Shown here: in pieces, positions 1-12,204 of the stretch
Position numbering within the stretch: position 1 is the first letter of the stretch
How the letters are laid out: every line of letters begins with the position of its first letter
Assembly (NCBI RefSeq): GCF_000149955.1
Contig: NC_030995.1
Span: 1,054,001-1,118,000, forward strand
From: Fusarium oxysporum f. sp. lycopersici 4287
Lineage: Eukaryota > Ascomycota > Sordariomycetes > Hypocreales > Nectriaceae
Direction of reading: 5' to 3'
DNA length: 64,000 nucleotides
Program-made: the position numbers and the translations under genes
Notes under the pieces: model-generated
The model's database searches: none
Seen by the model: only the letters and a program-made list of their open reading frames with translations
Told to the model about the DNA's origin: nothing

Positions 1-2
1 TC

Positions 3-2630
3 TTTGTCGATCCTCAGGTCGCCGATAAGAAGACTCGAATAACGGAATCTAACAGGGCCCTTGAAGACTACTTCGATGCGACATTCACTGCCATGTTCGA
101 GAAAGTTGCGGATCGTGTAAAAGCTGTTGTTGCTCTCGATGCCAATTGCCACACAGAGGAGCTCGTTCATAAGTTGACGAGCCTCACACGCGCCTACGAC
201 ATGCTGCTCGATTCAGCATGGCATCTGGCCGATTCGTTATATCCTGCCCGACACGCAGAATATATATATACTTCAAAGCCATTCTGGTGGTGGCACTACT
301 ATAAGGACTTTGATCGACATGCCCAAGAGTTTCGCGACCAGTTTCTTTCAGTTCAGACAGGCCTCGATAGCATTCTCGACTATGACTGGAGACTCGACCA
401 CTCCCTAGCCCAAGCCATCGCCGACCTACCTATTCTCACATTCTCCTCTATTCGATCTGCTCTGCGTCGAGAATTAACGACACCGGCCCCACTTGACTCC
501 GAGTCCAAGAACCTCAAGCGTCAGATTACGATATTGTCCATGTCTGGCTATAGTGGACAAGCCATATCAGAGGCTGTCGCAGAACACATCGCCTACTTCA
601 ACGATGCTGATCTGGTTAAATTGAACGCCCAGGACCTATCCGTCATAGTAGGAGACTATCTAGACCAGGACTGGGCTTATTCGCGAGGGTCACTCTCGAA
701 CATGGGATTCCGCGCTGCAGAGATGAATGGAAAGCTTTACAAGGATCCTGATGTGGTGACACGGCACGAGGAGGAGGATAACGACCCTGATACGGGCGTG
801 ATTAATATTCGCGCAGCCTCAGGCTCGCTTGAAGACGAGCTTTCCAAAATCAAGCAGGGTGGCTATGACCCCTTTGGCAAATGGGAGAACCTCAAGATCG
901 ACAAGGTCTTGGATCAAATTATACAGGCAGCCGAGATCAAGCAAGGCTCCCCGCGTGAGAAGCCTCTTATCATCCATATCCACGACTTCATTGAACTCAG
1001 TATGACGCTTGAGGGTTCAATGCTCATCACGAGATTAAGAAATATCGTGGATTCAGCCTGGCAACAAGGTTCCAAGGTTGCGATTCTTGGAACGTCCTCG
1101 AGTGAGCAGCCTTCAGAGGAGTATCAAAGCACTCTTCGAGACCTCTCAATTGGAGACTTTATTATTTCTCGACATATCGATCCTTCTCGCACTCTGAGGC
1201 AACCCAAACCGTCTGGCGGCTTACAAACTTCTGATGGCCATTTTCCTCTTCAGGACACAGACATTTTCGTGGAGAACGTTCAAAACATCAACCGCATGCT
1301 GAAATCATTAGGTAGCCAATGTACCCTTGAACTTTCAGACGCTCACATGAAGATCTTTATGCACGCTACAGACACACGAGCTCAGATGCTCAAGAAATCA
1401 ATTCTTCCTCTACCAGAGGTGTACAACATTGCATGCGCCGCAAAACGTCACGAAGAAGAGGCCGCAGGTGCTGCACCAGGAGGAGTGTATGAGCGCCTTC
1501 TCATGGGTCCTTTAAGGCAAAGGCCTGGGCAGCGATACCTTGACGAGCCTGAGCAAGACGGCAAGACGGAAGGCGAGGACTCGCAGAAGAAGGATGAAGA
1601 TTCGCAATCAGGCGGCCGGGCAGCCATGAAGCTGAATGAGTATGAGAAGCGGATATCATCAGGCCACATCAACCGTCAGAACTTGAGAACGACTTTCGAC
1701 GATGTTCACGTCCCCAAGGAAACCATATCTGCCCTCAAGCTTCTCACAACCCTGGCGCTGGTACGACCTGATGCCTTCTCTTATGGTGTACTCGCCCAAG
1801 ATAAGATTCCTGGATGTCTTCTGTACGGACCTCCAGGCACAGGCAAGACGTTGCTCGCAAAGGCAGTTGCCAAGGAGAGCGGTGCAAACATGCTCGAAAT
1901 CAGTGGTGCAACTATAAATGACAAATGGGTTGGTGAGAGCGAGAAGCTTATCCGGGCAGTCTTCACGCTGGCCAAGAAGATCTCGCCGTGTGTCGTCTTC
2001 ATTGACGAGGCCGACTCTTTACTAGCAAACCGCAGCATGCTCGGTGCTCGGGCATCACACCGCTCTCACATCAACCAGTTTCTAAAAGAGTGGGATGGCC
2101 TCGAGGAGACAGAAGCCTTCATCATGGTTGCCACCAACCGTCCGTTCGACCTTGATGACGCTGTTCTCCGTCGCCTGCCGCGTCGTCTACTTGTCGACCT
2201 ACCTCTACAAGCAGACCGTACTGCCATTCTGAAGATCCTCCTCAAGGGCGAAACCCTCGACCCTGCCGTTTCACTCGAAGATCTAGCCAAGCGTACTCCC
2301 TACTACTCAGGCTCTGATCTCAAGAATGCCTGCGTCGCTGCCGCCATGGCTGCCGTAGAGGAGGAGAATGAAGCTGCTGCACGTCACAGTGGTCCCGAGC
2401 CGTATGAATACCCTAAGAAACGTATTTTGCGCCATGACCACTTCGATAAGGCTCTTCGCCAAATACCGGCTAGCATCAGCGAGGATATGCAGTCTCTCAA
2501 GCAGATCCGCAAGTTTGATGAAGAATACGGAGCTAAGAAGAAGGGTACAAAGAAGATGATGGGTTTTGGCGTCGGCGTAGAGAAGAAGTTTGCCGATGCT
2601 GAGGAGGTAAGAATCCGTCGTGGCCCATGA
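3..2630 (+). CDS. AAA-family ATPase, 5'-truncated by the window edge
   Basis: The frame is already open at base 3, before the first visible ATG at 93, so the true N-terminus lies outside the window. Numbering from that ATG (845 aa), a long N-terminal region of about 500 aa without an obvious known domain precedes one C-terminal AAA module. The Walker A motif GPPGTGKT is at about residues 579-586, the Walker B motif VVFIDEAD at about 634-641, a sensor-like VATNRP follows, then an arginine-finger-like run LRRLPRR. A Lys-rich tail ends the protein. One AAA domain of the Msp1/katanin/spastin type (the meiotic clade) suggests an ATP-driven protein unfoldase or extractase. The large N-terminal part is unlike Msp1 itself, so substrate and location are unknown. 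The last codons contain GAG|GTAAGA, a possible splice donor giving a different C-terminus. The AAA call is firm; the cellular role is open. Confidence 0.9.
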   Translation, partial: FVDPQVADKKTRITESNRALEDYFDATFTAMFEKVADRVKAVVALDANCHTEELVHKLTSLTRAYDMLLDSAWHLADSLYPARHAEYIYTSKPFWWWHYYKDFDRHAQEFRDQFLSVQTGLDSILDYDWRLDHSLAQAIADLPILTFSSIRSALRRELTTPAPLDSESKNLKRQITILSMSGYSGQAISEAVAEHIAYFNDADLVKLNAQDLSVIVGDYLDQDWAYSRGSLSNMGFRAAEMNGKLYKDPDVVTRHEEEDNDPDTGVINIRAASGSLEDELSKIKQGGYDPFGKWENLKIDKVLDQIIQAAEIKQGSPREKPLIIHIHDFIELSMTLEGSMLITRLRNIVDSAWQQGSKVAILGTSSSEQPSEEYQSTLRDLSIGDFIISRHIDPSRTLRQPKPSGGLQTSDGHFPLQDTDIFVENVQNINRMLKSLGSQCTLELSDAHMKIFMHATDTRAQMLKKSILPLPEVYNIACAAKRHEEEAAGAAPGGVYERLLMGPLRQRPGQRYLDEPEQDGKTEGEDSQKKDEDSQSGGRAAMKLNEYEKRISSGHINRQNLRTTFDDVHVPKETISALKLLTTLALVRPDAFSYGVLAQDKIPGCLLYGPPGTGKTLLAKAVAKESGANMLEISGATINDKWVGESEKLIRAVFTLAKKISPCVVFIDEADSLLANRSMLGARASHRSHINQFLKEWDGLEETEAFIMVATNRPFDLDDAVLRRLPRRLLVDLPLQADRTAILKILLKGETLDPAVSLEDLAKRTPYYSGSDLKNACVAAAMAAVEEENEAAARHSGPEPYEYPKKRILRHDHFDKALRQIPASISEDMQSLKQIRKFDEEYGAKKKGTKKMMGFGVGVEKKFADAEEVRIRRGP

Positions 2631-3339
2631 AGATGTTGATGTTAGGCTTGGATTTGGTTTCACATTTTTATGCATCATGGCGTCAGGCAGGAATCTTTCT
2701 TTGTATATTACACACATATATAGAATTGGCCAACACAGAGGTACTTATGATGGATTGAACTGAATGGCAAGTTTGTTTTTGGCATTGGCAAAAACAGCCA
2801 ATAAACTATAGAATGATATAACCAGACACTGAGTCACGATCCTGAGGCCCAGTAATGACCGTCGTAATGGGGCACTCAGACTCTATTCAGATTATTCAGC
2901 CTTTAACCCCTCAGATGTCTGCAAAACAAGTCCCATCTAACCTATCTAGCCCTCAACACTGATAGTGCAACTCGGGCTGCCGCGATGAAAAGGGGCAACA
3001 TCACTGGCCCTGACCCTCTTAAGGCGATTCATGGCAACAACGAAACATTTGATATCCGTAAAATTGGCCAAGGCACCCCCACAAAGACGCGCCTAATATG
3101 TCGTTATTTTGATGCAATTGCTGGCCAAACCTTGACCACGATGGAAGCAAGTACAAAAGCCCAAGTCGAAATTGGGTAGAGAATGTCAATGATGAGTATA
3201 ATAACCAAAAACATCACTTTACGACAATCCTCAATGAATCTGGGTCAATTCTTTGTAAATGCCTTTTTATATTTCATCGATCCGCCATGCGTTCTCCCCT
3301 GAGCTGATCATTATGTTTACGGAAACGGGCTTAGAAGGA
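2631..3339. other. Intergenic, convergent 3' ends
   Basis: This stretch lies between the AAA ATPase (+) and TFB1 (-), which converge here. It should hold both 3' untranslated regions. No credible coding region, RNA gene or repeat was seen; a 64-codon plus-strand ORF at 2985-3179 looks random. Confidence 0.6.
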
Positions 3340-5352
3340 TCATGCTTCAGTCGATATCTGTATCCCCTCTGCTGCGAGAGCCCTCGAGTAGTCGGCTTGA
3401 GCCTTCTCCAAAGCATTCATAGTTGGTTGCATCAAAGCAATCACGGCAGCTTTGCCACCTCCAACATTATCTGATCGCCATCTGATCTTCTTACCGGTTC
3501 GCTGGAAATGATCGCGGATCTCTTTCTTCCGGCTGCGAATGATTTCCTCCCGTTCCTTGTCGGCTTCCTCTGCAACGGCGTTGATACGTGCCAGTGACCG
3601 GCCGAGAGACTCGGCTAGGTACTGTAGCTCACCAGCGCGGTCCGGGTCGCCCGAGAGGAATGCGTTCCAGAACTGATGCAGAAACTCGATGGTCGTTGCG
3701 TGGGTAAGACTGCACTTGCGGGAGATCTCAACAGGGAGCCCCATGGGCTCAACGGCATCCGTCTCGTGGCCGTATTTTTGAGCGCGTTGCTGGCGCACAC
3801 CCTTCATGATGTCCTTGTCAGCAGCTAAGAGAGCGGAGCGTGATCCAACATGCGGCCGTTTGGGAGTATCTTCGTCACTTTCGCTCTCTTCATCAAATCC
3901 CATTGCTGCCTGTATATTTATTCCGCCAGCACCATCGCTCTCAAGAGTCTCGAGATCTCCCACTATCTCGAACAGAACTTCGCTAGGAACCTGTTTTTCG
4001 AAAACCGCAGCTTGTTTCGAGGGCGCAGAGTCATGTTTTGAAAAGAACTTGTTCTGTTCCTTCACGTTGAGCATAATACGATGCTCCTTCGCGTCGCCCT
4101 TCAGATCACGCAAAGCCAGCTGGACATATGCGTTGTAACCACCATCGGGATCATCAGTGTTGACATCAGAAGGCGCAACGTTGGCCATGATCTTCTCACT
4201 GAGACTGTTGAGGGTCTTCACAATTGGTATATTGGCCCTAGGACGCATCTCGACATCCTTCGCGTTTCCACTTTTGAAGCCTCCTTGATTCTCTTCGTTG
4301 GCCTCGATGTCGATAAAATGCGGTACTTGGTTTGCCATGATTTTGCTCTGAAAGGCAACCGTATTCTCAGCAGGGTCATATTTGTCGAACAAAGGGTCAT
4401 TAGGGTCGTTCTCGGCGACTCGCTCACCGCGTAGCTTTTTGGAAAGTCTGCTGAGGAAGAAACGGGACCAGAAGTCCGCTTCAGATAGCTTGGGGACATT
4501 CTCGTTGTATACACGTTTGATCAGAGGATGTTGTGCGAATATCATTTGCACCTGCTCTACGCTGATGTTTAGTTTTAGTTCGCCATCAACAGTCTTGGGT
4601 TTGACGGTTGAGAGGACATTATATGCTCCTTTCTTCTGGTTTATCTCAATAGCATGGGCTCGGAGAAGATTTGTCCGGGTTGACCAGAACTGTGAATTAA
4701 AGGCGGCTCCTGATAAGGAGTCGGGCTTGGTTTGCATTGCTTCAACGTATGTTTGATGCAGACTTGTATCTTTTCTCATCAGTGACTGTTGCAACTCGAT
4801 GTCGTTCTTGAGCTGCGAGTCATCGAACCAGCGCGAGGATGAAGCATTCTGTGAGTTGACAGCGCTGGCGAAGGCCATGGACGCGGAACCGCTACCACCA
4901 CCAGTGCCACTACCAGCGCCTGGATTGGGCGTTGAAGAGCCACCACTTGCGCCGGATGGTTTTGGAACAGAAGCATCGTTGCCGCGCGTAGAAGCTAATA
5001 GGCTGGATAATAGATCTTTGACAGCCTTTGCCTCATCCTTGGCCTCGGCGGTGTTGAAGTGAAAGAGATATGTAGCAGGCTCTGCGTCTCCAACCTTTTC
5101 AAAGATTTTGAGCATAACCTTTGGTGAAGAATCTGGGGTCTGTTGGAGGTCTGACGTGAAGTCGTGTCAATAATCAAATCGAATCACAGGACGAAAACCG
5201 CGTCTCAGCTTACTTGTGATGTTATTGATGTTTAGTGAGACTGTGGCAGGGCCTCCTGAATTAGGAGTCCAAGTGACCAGCTGATGGTCACTTGTGAGAG
5301 TCAGAATGCCCTCCTTCTTTTTGAAAAGGGTACGTCCCACTGGGATCGCCAT
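3340..5352 (-). CDS. TFB1: TFIIH subunit Tfb1 (p62 homologue)
   Basis: Two exons, 5352-5214 and 5150-3340, with a 63-nt intron (donor GTAAGC, acceptor GTCAG; phase 1), encode 649 aa, close to the 642 aa of yeast Tfb1. The first exon supplies the start of the PH-like domain (MAIPVGRTLFKKKEG...), continued in exon 2 by the VMLKIFEKVG segment. Two BSD domains are marked by their diagnostic Phe-Trp pairs in QFWSTRTNLLR (about residue 201) and DFWSRFFLSRL (about residue 273). The C-terminal part is helical and charged. Tfb1 is a core subunit of general transcription and nucleotide-excision-repair factor TFIIH in the nucleus; its PH domain contacts acidic activators and repair factors. The gene is divergent from KGD1. 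Another TFIIH subunit, RAD3, lies at the right end of the window. Confidence 0.95.
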
Positions 5353-7246
5353 ATCGACGACGGACTATTTTGTTAATGTGACGGTTTGATACGGATATTT
5401 CACCGTTGAGAAGACGCTTCCAACTATTAGATTGGATTGGATGCCTGCTCTTCAGTGCTTTGTTCAGTCAAGACCCACTTACGGCCACTGATTTCATGAT
5501 TACCTAAGGCAGCATAGCATCTAGGTACCTTAGGGCAGGCTCAGACTCCGAGGGGACTCAAGAGTTGAACAGCAGGAGGTTCATCTGGAATATGTGATGG
5601 TAGCTTGAAGTTTAAATGTTAGTATCCGTGGTTGCTTTCCTCAAATTTCATATGCGACTGCAACATCACATCAAACTCATCATCAAGCCAATCAATTAAT
5701 CAGGTGATAGCGTAAAAATGGAAGTGGAGTTGCTTGCTGTTTTCTCAGTTTTAGCACATCTTATGCCGACTCCAACCTGTAACTTACAAACAAGACTTAC
5801 AGGAAGCTGTGGACCCTATCAACTAAGCATCTGATGGTACTCAATGATTAGGTACTAATCTATAATAAGCCTCCAGCTATGAACCCTCCAATGTTAAATT
5901 ATAATTAGTTAGCAGTGAAAACTTGGGCTGCACCAAAACAAATACGGAGCATGAAACGCCCATGGGACCAGAACATATTGAATTGACGTTGTATGCTGAT
6001 CCGCATACGTCAGAGCTTTGGATGTGCATGGGATAGTCAACTTCTCCAACTATGAATGTGGCTGGTGAATTATCATTCAAACTGCCTGTTTTTCCGTGGC
6101 TCAACCCTTGACGAATTCAAAACGCTCTCCAAAACCTGGAATGCATGAGATCATGAATGCATGAATATACCTACAATACAGTACAGTAAATACTGTCCCA
6201 ACCCAAACTCGACCGTGTGGCGTCGGCTATTGACCCTGTTTGAACCACGTAACTAAAACTTCACGATGGTTACGTCCGCAATCTCAGTTCCTTTCCTGTG
6301 CGCCCCGATTCACTCCATGTTTTGACCAACTTACTGACATATTTTTTTTAGACTAGACCGCCTGAGGAAGATCTCCCTATTTCCCCAAATGCACCACCAG
6401 CTTTCATTCTAGCCCCCTATAAGCACAAGTCATCTTCATGAATCGGTTGGTATTGAAAACCAAATGCCCCCAAAACCGTGGGGAAGCACAAGCGATGGCC
6501 CGGCTCAACGGGTGCCATGGATGATGAACGCAGAACGGTACAGCGTTTCCGGGGATCATTCTCTCCTTGCTCAAGCATCACGGTGATCCTCGGTAAAGAA
6601 GCCTCAAGTCTCCGAAAGGGACCCCAAAGCCCCAAAAATATTGAAACGTGCCCCAATGACAGCTGCCGCAAAAGTCCACGATGACCTCCAAAACAGTGTG
6701 TCATGTGGGTTCCCGGACAATCAAGGCCGGTCACCTTTCACCTTGGAATTTACCTAATTCTCCCTATGAAAACCTCTCAACACTGCCTGACTTGCACAGT
6801 GTGCCGCACGGAGTTTTCTCGGTGACCGAAGCGCTACGGGAGCCCCTAGCCAATGAGAACCCCAATCCCTGGCGGCCAGAACCGGGTTTGCCGGGGCGTC
6901 ATAGTATTTTTACCAACAGCAGGACATCAAAGGCCAGGCCAGGCTAGGTACGTACGGTACCTAGCGACTTGAGCTCCAGCGCTGCTCATACCTAAAACAA
7001 TTTCTTCCCGTCGTCTACTTGTTCTTCCCGTGTCCCTCCCAACTACCTATCCACCTTATCCATCCGTCAATTCAGTCCAATTCCTCTCCTCAGTCTTCAC
7101 GGGGAACCCTTTGTTGACTTACTCCGCCGTTCCTTCGTGTCGCGATCAAGCTCGTCGAGGGATGCTTCCCATTCATATCCTCTAGTTCCTTTTTACCTAC
7201 CTATACCTGTTCTGTTTCCCCACATACACAAACACAAACGCTCATC
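5353..7246. promoter_or_regulatory. Divergent intergenic region TFB1 / KGD1
   Basis: About 1.9 kb separates the start codons of TFB1 (-) and KGD1 (+) and must hold both promoters. The last ~250 bases before KGD1 are C/T-rich, as in fungal leaders. A 9-bp inverted repeat with a 5-bp spacer (GCTAGGTAC...GTACCTAGC) lies at 6943-6965, about 280 bp upstream of the KGD1 ATG. Short ORFs here (for example 6417-6734 on the minus strand) show no family features. Confidence 0.6.
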
Positions 7247-10200
7247 ATGTTGAGGAATTCGCTCTGTAGAGCTAGCTCGCAGCTCCTTCGCGGTGCTCGA
7301 TGCTCTGCTGCCTCGTCTACCGCCTCTATCTCGACCCTCTCGGCCCGTACATCATCATGGAAGCTCGCCGCCTCCCGCCGCCCTCTGGCCGTTGCTGCTC
7401 GTCGCAACTATGCGACCAGCGCGACTTCTGCGCCTCCCGATCCTAACGATAACTTCCTCTCCGGAAGCACCGCTAGCTACATCGATGAGATGTACATGCA
7501 GTGGAGGCAAGATCCTGAGAGCGTCCATGTCTCTTGGCAGATCTACTTCAAGAACATGGAGAGCGGCGAGATGCCCATCTCTCAAGCTTTCCAGCCTCCT
7601 CCTAACCTGGTCCCTAACATGACCGGTGGCGTCCCTCGCCTTGCTGGCAACCTGGCCATGGAGGATGGCTCAGATGTCACCAACCATCTCAAGGTTCAGC
7701 TTCTTGTCCGCGCTTACCAGTCTCGCGGTCATCATACCGCCAAGATTGATCCCCTCGGTATCCGAGGTACAAACGATGCCAAGGGCTTCTCCAACATCAA
7801 GCCCAAGGAATTGACTCTTGAGCACTATGGTTTCACCGAGAAGGACATGGACACCGAGTACACCCTCGGCCCTGGTATCCTGCCTCGCTTCAAGCGTGAT
7901 GGTCGTGAGAAGATGACTCTCCGTGAGATTGTCGATGCTTGCGAGAGAATCTACTGCGGTTCTTTCGGTGTTGAGTTTATTCATATCCCTGACCGTGACA
8001 AGTGCGACTGGCTCCGTGAACGTCTTGAGGTCCCTACTCCTTTCAAGTACTCTGTCGATGAGAAGCGCCGTGTTCTTGACCGACTTATCTGGAGTTCCAG
8101 CTTCGAGTCTTTCCTGGCCACTAAGTACCCCAACGACAAGCGATTCGGTCTCGAGGGTTGTGAGACCCTTGTCCCTGGTATGAAGGCTCTCATTGACCGC
8201 AGTGTCGACTATGGTGTCAAGGACATTGTCATCGGTATGCCTCACCGTGGTCGTCTTAATGTTCTCTCCAACGTCGTCCGAAAGCCCAACGAGTCTATTT
8301 TCAGCGAGTTCGCTGGTACAAACGGTGCCGAGGATGAGGGATCTGGTGACGTCAAGTACCATCTTGGTATGAACTTCGAGCGTCCCACTCCCTCCGGCAA
8401 GCGTGTTCAGCTTTCTCTGGTCGCCAACCCTTCGCATCTCGAGGCTGAGGATCCCGTCGTCTTGGGCAAGACCCGCGCTATCCAGCACTACAACAACGAT
8501 GAGAAGACTCACCGCACCGCCATGAGTGTTCTCCTTCACGGTGATGCCGCCTTTGCTGCCCAGGGTATCGTCTACGAGTGTCTCGGCTTCCACTCTCTCC
8601 CCGCCTTTTCTACCGGTGGTACCATTCACCTCGTCGTCAACAACCAGATTGGTTTCACCACCGATCCTCGATTCGCCCGATCTACCGCCTACTGTACCGA
8701 TATTGCCAAGGCCATCGACGCTCCTGTTTTCCACGTTAATGCTGATGATGTCGAGGCTGTCAACTTTGTCTGCCAGCTTGCTGCCGATTGGCGCGCCGAG
8801 TTCCAGCACGATGTTGTCATTGACCTCAACTGCTACCGAAAGTACGGCCACAACGAGACCGACCAGCCTTCCTTCACCCAACCGCTCATGTACAAGCGCA
8901 TCACTGAGAAGGAGCCTCAAATCGACATCTACGTCAACAAGCTCATCGAGGAGGGTTCTTTCTCCAAGGCGGATGTCGATGAGCACAAGCAGTGGGTCTG
9001 GGGCATGCTCGAGGAGAGCTTCACCAAGTCCAAGGACTACACTCCTACCTCCAAGGAGTGGACCACCTCTGCTTGGAACGGTTTCAAGTCTCCCAAGGAA
9101 CTGGCCACCGAAGTTTTGGCTACTAACGAGACAAGTGTCAAGAGCACCACTCTCGAGCATATCGGTACCGTTATTGGAAGCACTCCCGAGGGCTTCCATG
9201 TTCACCGCAACTTGAAGCGTATTCTCGCCAACCGAACCAAGTCTGTTGTCGAGGGCAAGAACATCGACTTCCCTACTGCCGAGGCTCTGGCCTTTGGTTC
9301 TCTCGTTACTGAGGGTTACCACGTCCGTGTCTCCGGTCAGGATGTCGAGCGTGGCACCTTCTCTCAGCGACACGCTGTCTTCCACGACCAGGAGACCGAG
9401 GATACCTACACTCCCCTTCAGCACCTGAGCCAGGATCAGGGCAAGTTCGTCATCTCTAACTCTTCCCTAAGTGAGTTTGGTGCTCTGGGCTTTGAGTATG
9501 GTTACTCGCTGTCCTCACCCCACGCCCTTGTCATGTGGGAGGCCCAGTTCGGTGACTTTGCCAACAACGCTCAATGTATCATCGACCAGTTTATCGCTTC
9601 TGGTGAGGTCAAGTGGATGCAGCGAACCGGTCTTGTCATGTCTCTGCCCCACGGTTACGATGGTCAGGGTCCCGAGCACTCTTCTGGACGTCTCGAGCGA
9701 TACCTTCAGCTCAGCAACGAGGATCCCCGTGATTTCCCCACTGGTGAGAAGCTTGTCCGTCAACACCAGGACTGCAACATGCAGATCGCCTACATGACCT
9801 CTCCTGCCAACTTGTTCCATATTCTCCGCCGCCAGATGCACCGCCAGTACCGCAAGCGTAAGTAAAAGGGATATTTCTTCTATTTTCTATAGGCGCTAAC
9901 TTGTCTGCAGCCCTCGTTATCTTCTTCTCCAAATCTCTTCTCCGTCACCCTCTGGCTCGTAGCAACATTGAGGAGTTCACTGGCGAGAACGCTGGCTTCC
10001 AGTGGATTATCCCTGATCCCGAGCATGAGACTGGTGCTATCAAGGCTCCTGAGGAGATTGAGCGCGTTATTCTCTGCAGCGGTCAGGTCTGGGCTGCCCT
10101 TCACAAGCACCGATCTGAGAACAACTTGGACAATGTCGCCATCACTCGCATTGAGCAGCTTAACCCCTTCCCTTGGCAACAACTCAAGGAGAACCTTGAC

Positions 10201-10455
10201 CAATACCCCAACGCCAAGACCATCGTCTGGTGCCAGGAGGAGCCTCTCAACGCCGGTGCCTGGAGCTTCACTCAGCCCCGTATCGAGACTCTGCTCAACA
10301 ACACTGAGCACCACACCCGCAAGCACGTCATGTACGCTGGCCGAAACCCTAGTGCTTCCGTCGCCACTGGTCTCAAGCAGGTTCACATGAAGGAGGAGCG
10401 CGAACTCCTCGAGATGGCTTTCACTGTTAAACAGGACAAGCTCAAGGGCGAGTAA
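7247..10455 (+). CDS. KGD1: 2-oxoglutarate dehydrogenase E1, mitochondrial
   Basis: Exons 7247-9857 and 9911-10455 are joined across a 53-nt intron (donor GTAAGT, branch GCTAAC, acceptor TGCAG; phase 1), giving 1051 aa. The N-terminus is rich in Arg, Ser and Ala with few acids and ends near RRNYATSA, a typical mitochondrial presequence and cleavage region. The thiamine-diphosphate E1 fold is shown by [14 protein letters not shown] near residue 330, the long conserved central region, and [18 protein letters not shown] near residue 803. The spliced junction restores [16 protein letters not shown], which is diagnostic of this family. The enzyme decarboxylates 2-oxoglutarate and passes the succinyl group to the E2 lipoyl domain in the TCA cycle (mitochondrial matrix). 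The sequence is intact and strongly codon-biased, which also creates a long antisense ORF with no coding meaning. Confidence 0.97.
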
Positions 10456-10849
10456 GCGGATGAAAACTGAAGGAACAGGTTTAATGGGGGATTACAATAT
10501 GGATAGTATGGTATGGTAATTGCATGGCCACTAATCGTTTGGGAGGGAAGAAGTTTATAAAAGCCGCTGGATCTGGGGAGCAACTGAGCTTCTTATGTAA
10601 ACCACTTGTATCATACCCTCCTAGACGAAGGACACTTTTGCCCTACATTGGCATGGGCTTGGGAACGACATAGCATGATTTCTTTTTATTGTTTAAGTGT
10701 TCAGAGCACCTGACGGGTCGTTTCATTTTCTACATCTGGCATTGCGTAGACGATACATCTATCTAACCTATTGATATTCACATTTGGTTCAAAGTATAAG
10801 TGAGTGAGTCTATTTTCGGTTGTATTTATTATCTCAACAAGATGCAATG
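10456..10849. other. Intergenic, convergent 3' ends of KGD1 and CIA1
   Basis: Short AT-richer stretch holding the two 3' untranslated regions. Nothing else was seen. Confidence 0.6.
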
Positions 10850-12204
10850 CTACCTTGGCGCGTCCATCTCAACCTGCCACGGCCGTACGATCCCGTCATC
10901 GCCCGTTGTAACTAGCATCTCCTCTTCCCCGCGCCGCTCCGAGGCGGCATCGTATCTCCGGCACCAGCTAATATGATTAACCTCGAAGGGTCCATGAGCT
11001 CCGGGTTGCGAAGTTAGGAGTCTCCAACTCGTCTGCTGTTGCTTGCTCTCCTCGGTGTTACCCATGGTTTGGTCTTGGCTGTCGGTTGTCGTGACATGTT
11101 GCTCCGAGTCCTCGGCGTATAGCGCAACGATCCCATCGCTGCCAGTACTCGCTACGAGTCCTGTCTGTGCACTCCATGTCACAGAGTAGATATCGCGGGT
11201 ATGCACCTTGGGTAAGACAGATGTGCATGTCCACTCTTCTCGTAGCGATCTCCGCATCGTATTGGGGATACCACCAAGAGCACCGGCACCACCTCCCGTA
11301 CTATTCTCCTCCGCCTCATCGTCCTGCTTCAACGTCCATACCCTGATAGTGTTATCGGCAGAAAATGTCAAGAGTCGCGGGAAGCGATCTCCATCCCGGG
11401 GTCGTGGCTCCCATTGAAGCCCCCAGACAGTGCCCTCGTGACCCTCAAGAACAGCAACACAAACCCATTCTGCATCACCATCTTCTCGCCAGATGCGCAC
11501 TGTATTGTCGTAACTTGCGCTGGCGAGCACGTCGGCTGAGTAGCTGCGTCGAGCGTTGCGGCCAGGGACGTCGGGACACCAAGCAACAGCCTTGACATCG
11601 CCCTCGTGTTCGTTAAGCACAGCGATAGTCTCCCACTCGTCGTCTTCCTCAGATGCGCCGATATCCTCCCATATCCAGACTGACTTGTCGCGCGAGCACG
11701 TAGCTAGATAAGAACCCGAGGGGCTGAAGGCGCAAGACTTGATCTCCGAGTCGTGACCCTCGAGCACAAGCGTAAACTCCCACTCCTTGCTGTAGCATCG
11801 ACATCATCGTCGCTATCATCATTATNNNNNNNNNNNNNNNNNNNNNNNNNNNNNNNNNNNNNNNNNNNNNNNNNNNNNNNNNNNNNNNNNNNNNNNNNNN
11901 NNNNNNNNNNNNNNNNNNNNNNNNNCCATATAACAAGCTGTTGAGTCAAATATAACTAGAGACGAAACATATGTTACCTCAGCACAGATGTGGCTTCCCA
12001 TGCGATGGAGCGGACGGAGCGGGTGTGGCCTCCGGTAAGGACGCTGTGGGCCGAAGCAGTCGAGAGAGAGAACACAGTGACGGCCTTTCCGTGAGCGGTT
12101 GCGATTAGAGGAAGAGTCGGGTGAGGAACCGAGGCCCAGGCACGTTCGTGAAGGTCAGGTTTGAGGGGCGCGAGGGCAGTGATGGAGGCCGAAGTCGGCG
12201 CCAT
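10850..12204 (-). CDS. CIA1: Cytosolic Fe-S assembly WD40 protein Cia1 (interrupted by an assembly gap)
   Basis: The protein starts at 12204 with a first WD repeat (HTRSVRSIAWE) and ends at 10850 with GDDGIVRPWQVEM. The middle and end show WD repeats with GH...WxW spacing, including LEGHDSEIKSCAFSPSGSYL, CSRDKSVWIWED, LNEHEGDVKAVAWCP and LEGHEGTVWGLQWEP. This order matches yeast Cia1/human CIAO1, the docking platform that hands Fe-S clusters to cytosolic and nuclear apoproteins. A donor GTAACA follows the first exon at 11977. The only AG before the gap gives a 40-nt intron with a badly placed branch point, so the real acceptor is probably inside the 100-N gap. Between the gap and 11790 the expected acidic linker reads in a different frame from the following EWEFTLVLEGHD, so one base seems to be missing there. 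The family call is firm; the gene model is incomplete. Confidence 0.9.
11826..11925. other. Assembly gap of exactly 100 N
   Basis: A run of exactly 100 N, the conventional size for a gap of unknown length, lies inside CIA1. The bases just left of it (11791-11825) are a GAT/GAC-type low-complexity run encoding an acidic stretch, which may be why the assembly broke here. Confidence 0.99.

Noticed and set aside
3615..4756. Several 60-124 codon ORFs overlapping TFB1 on both strands
   Set aside because: All are shadows in other frames of the conserved TFB1 coding sequence.
7670..9424. 584-codon minus-strand ORF inside KGD1
   Set aside because: It is antisense to a highly codon-biased gene; such shadows arise when stop complements are avoided. 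Composition (Leu/Val/Asp/Gly repeats) is that of an antisense shadow.
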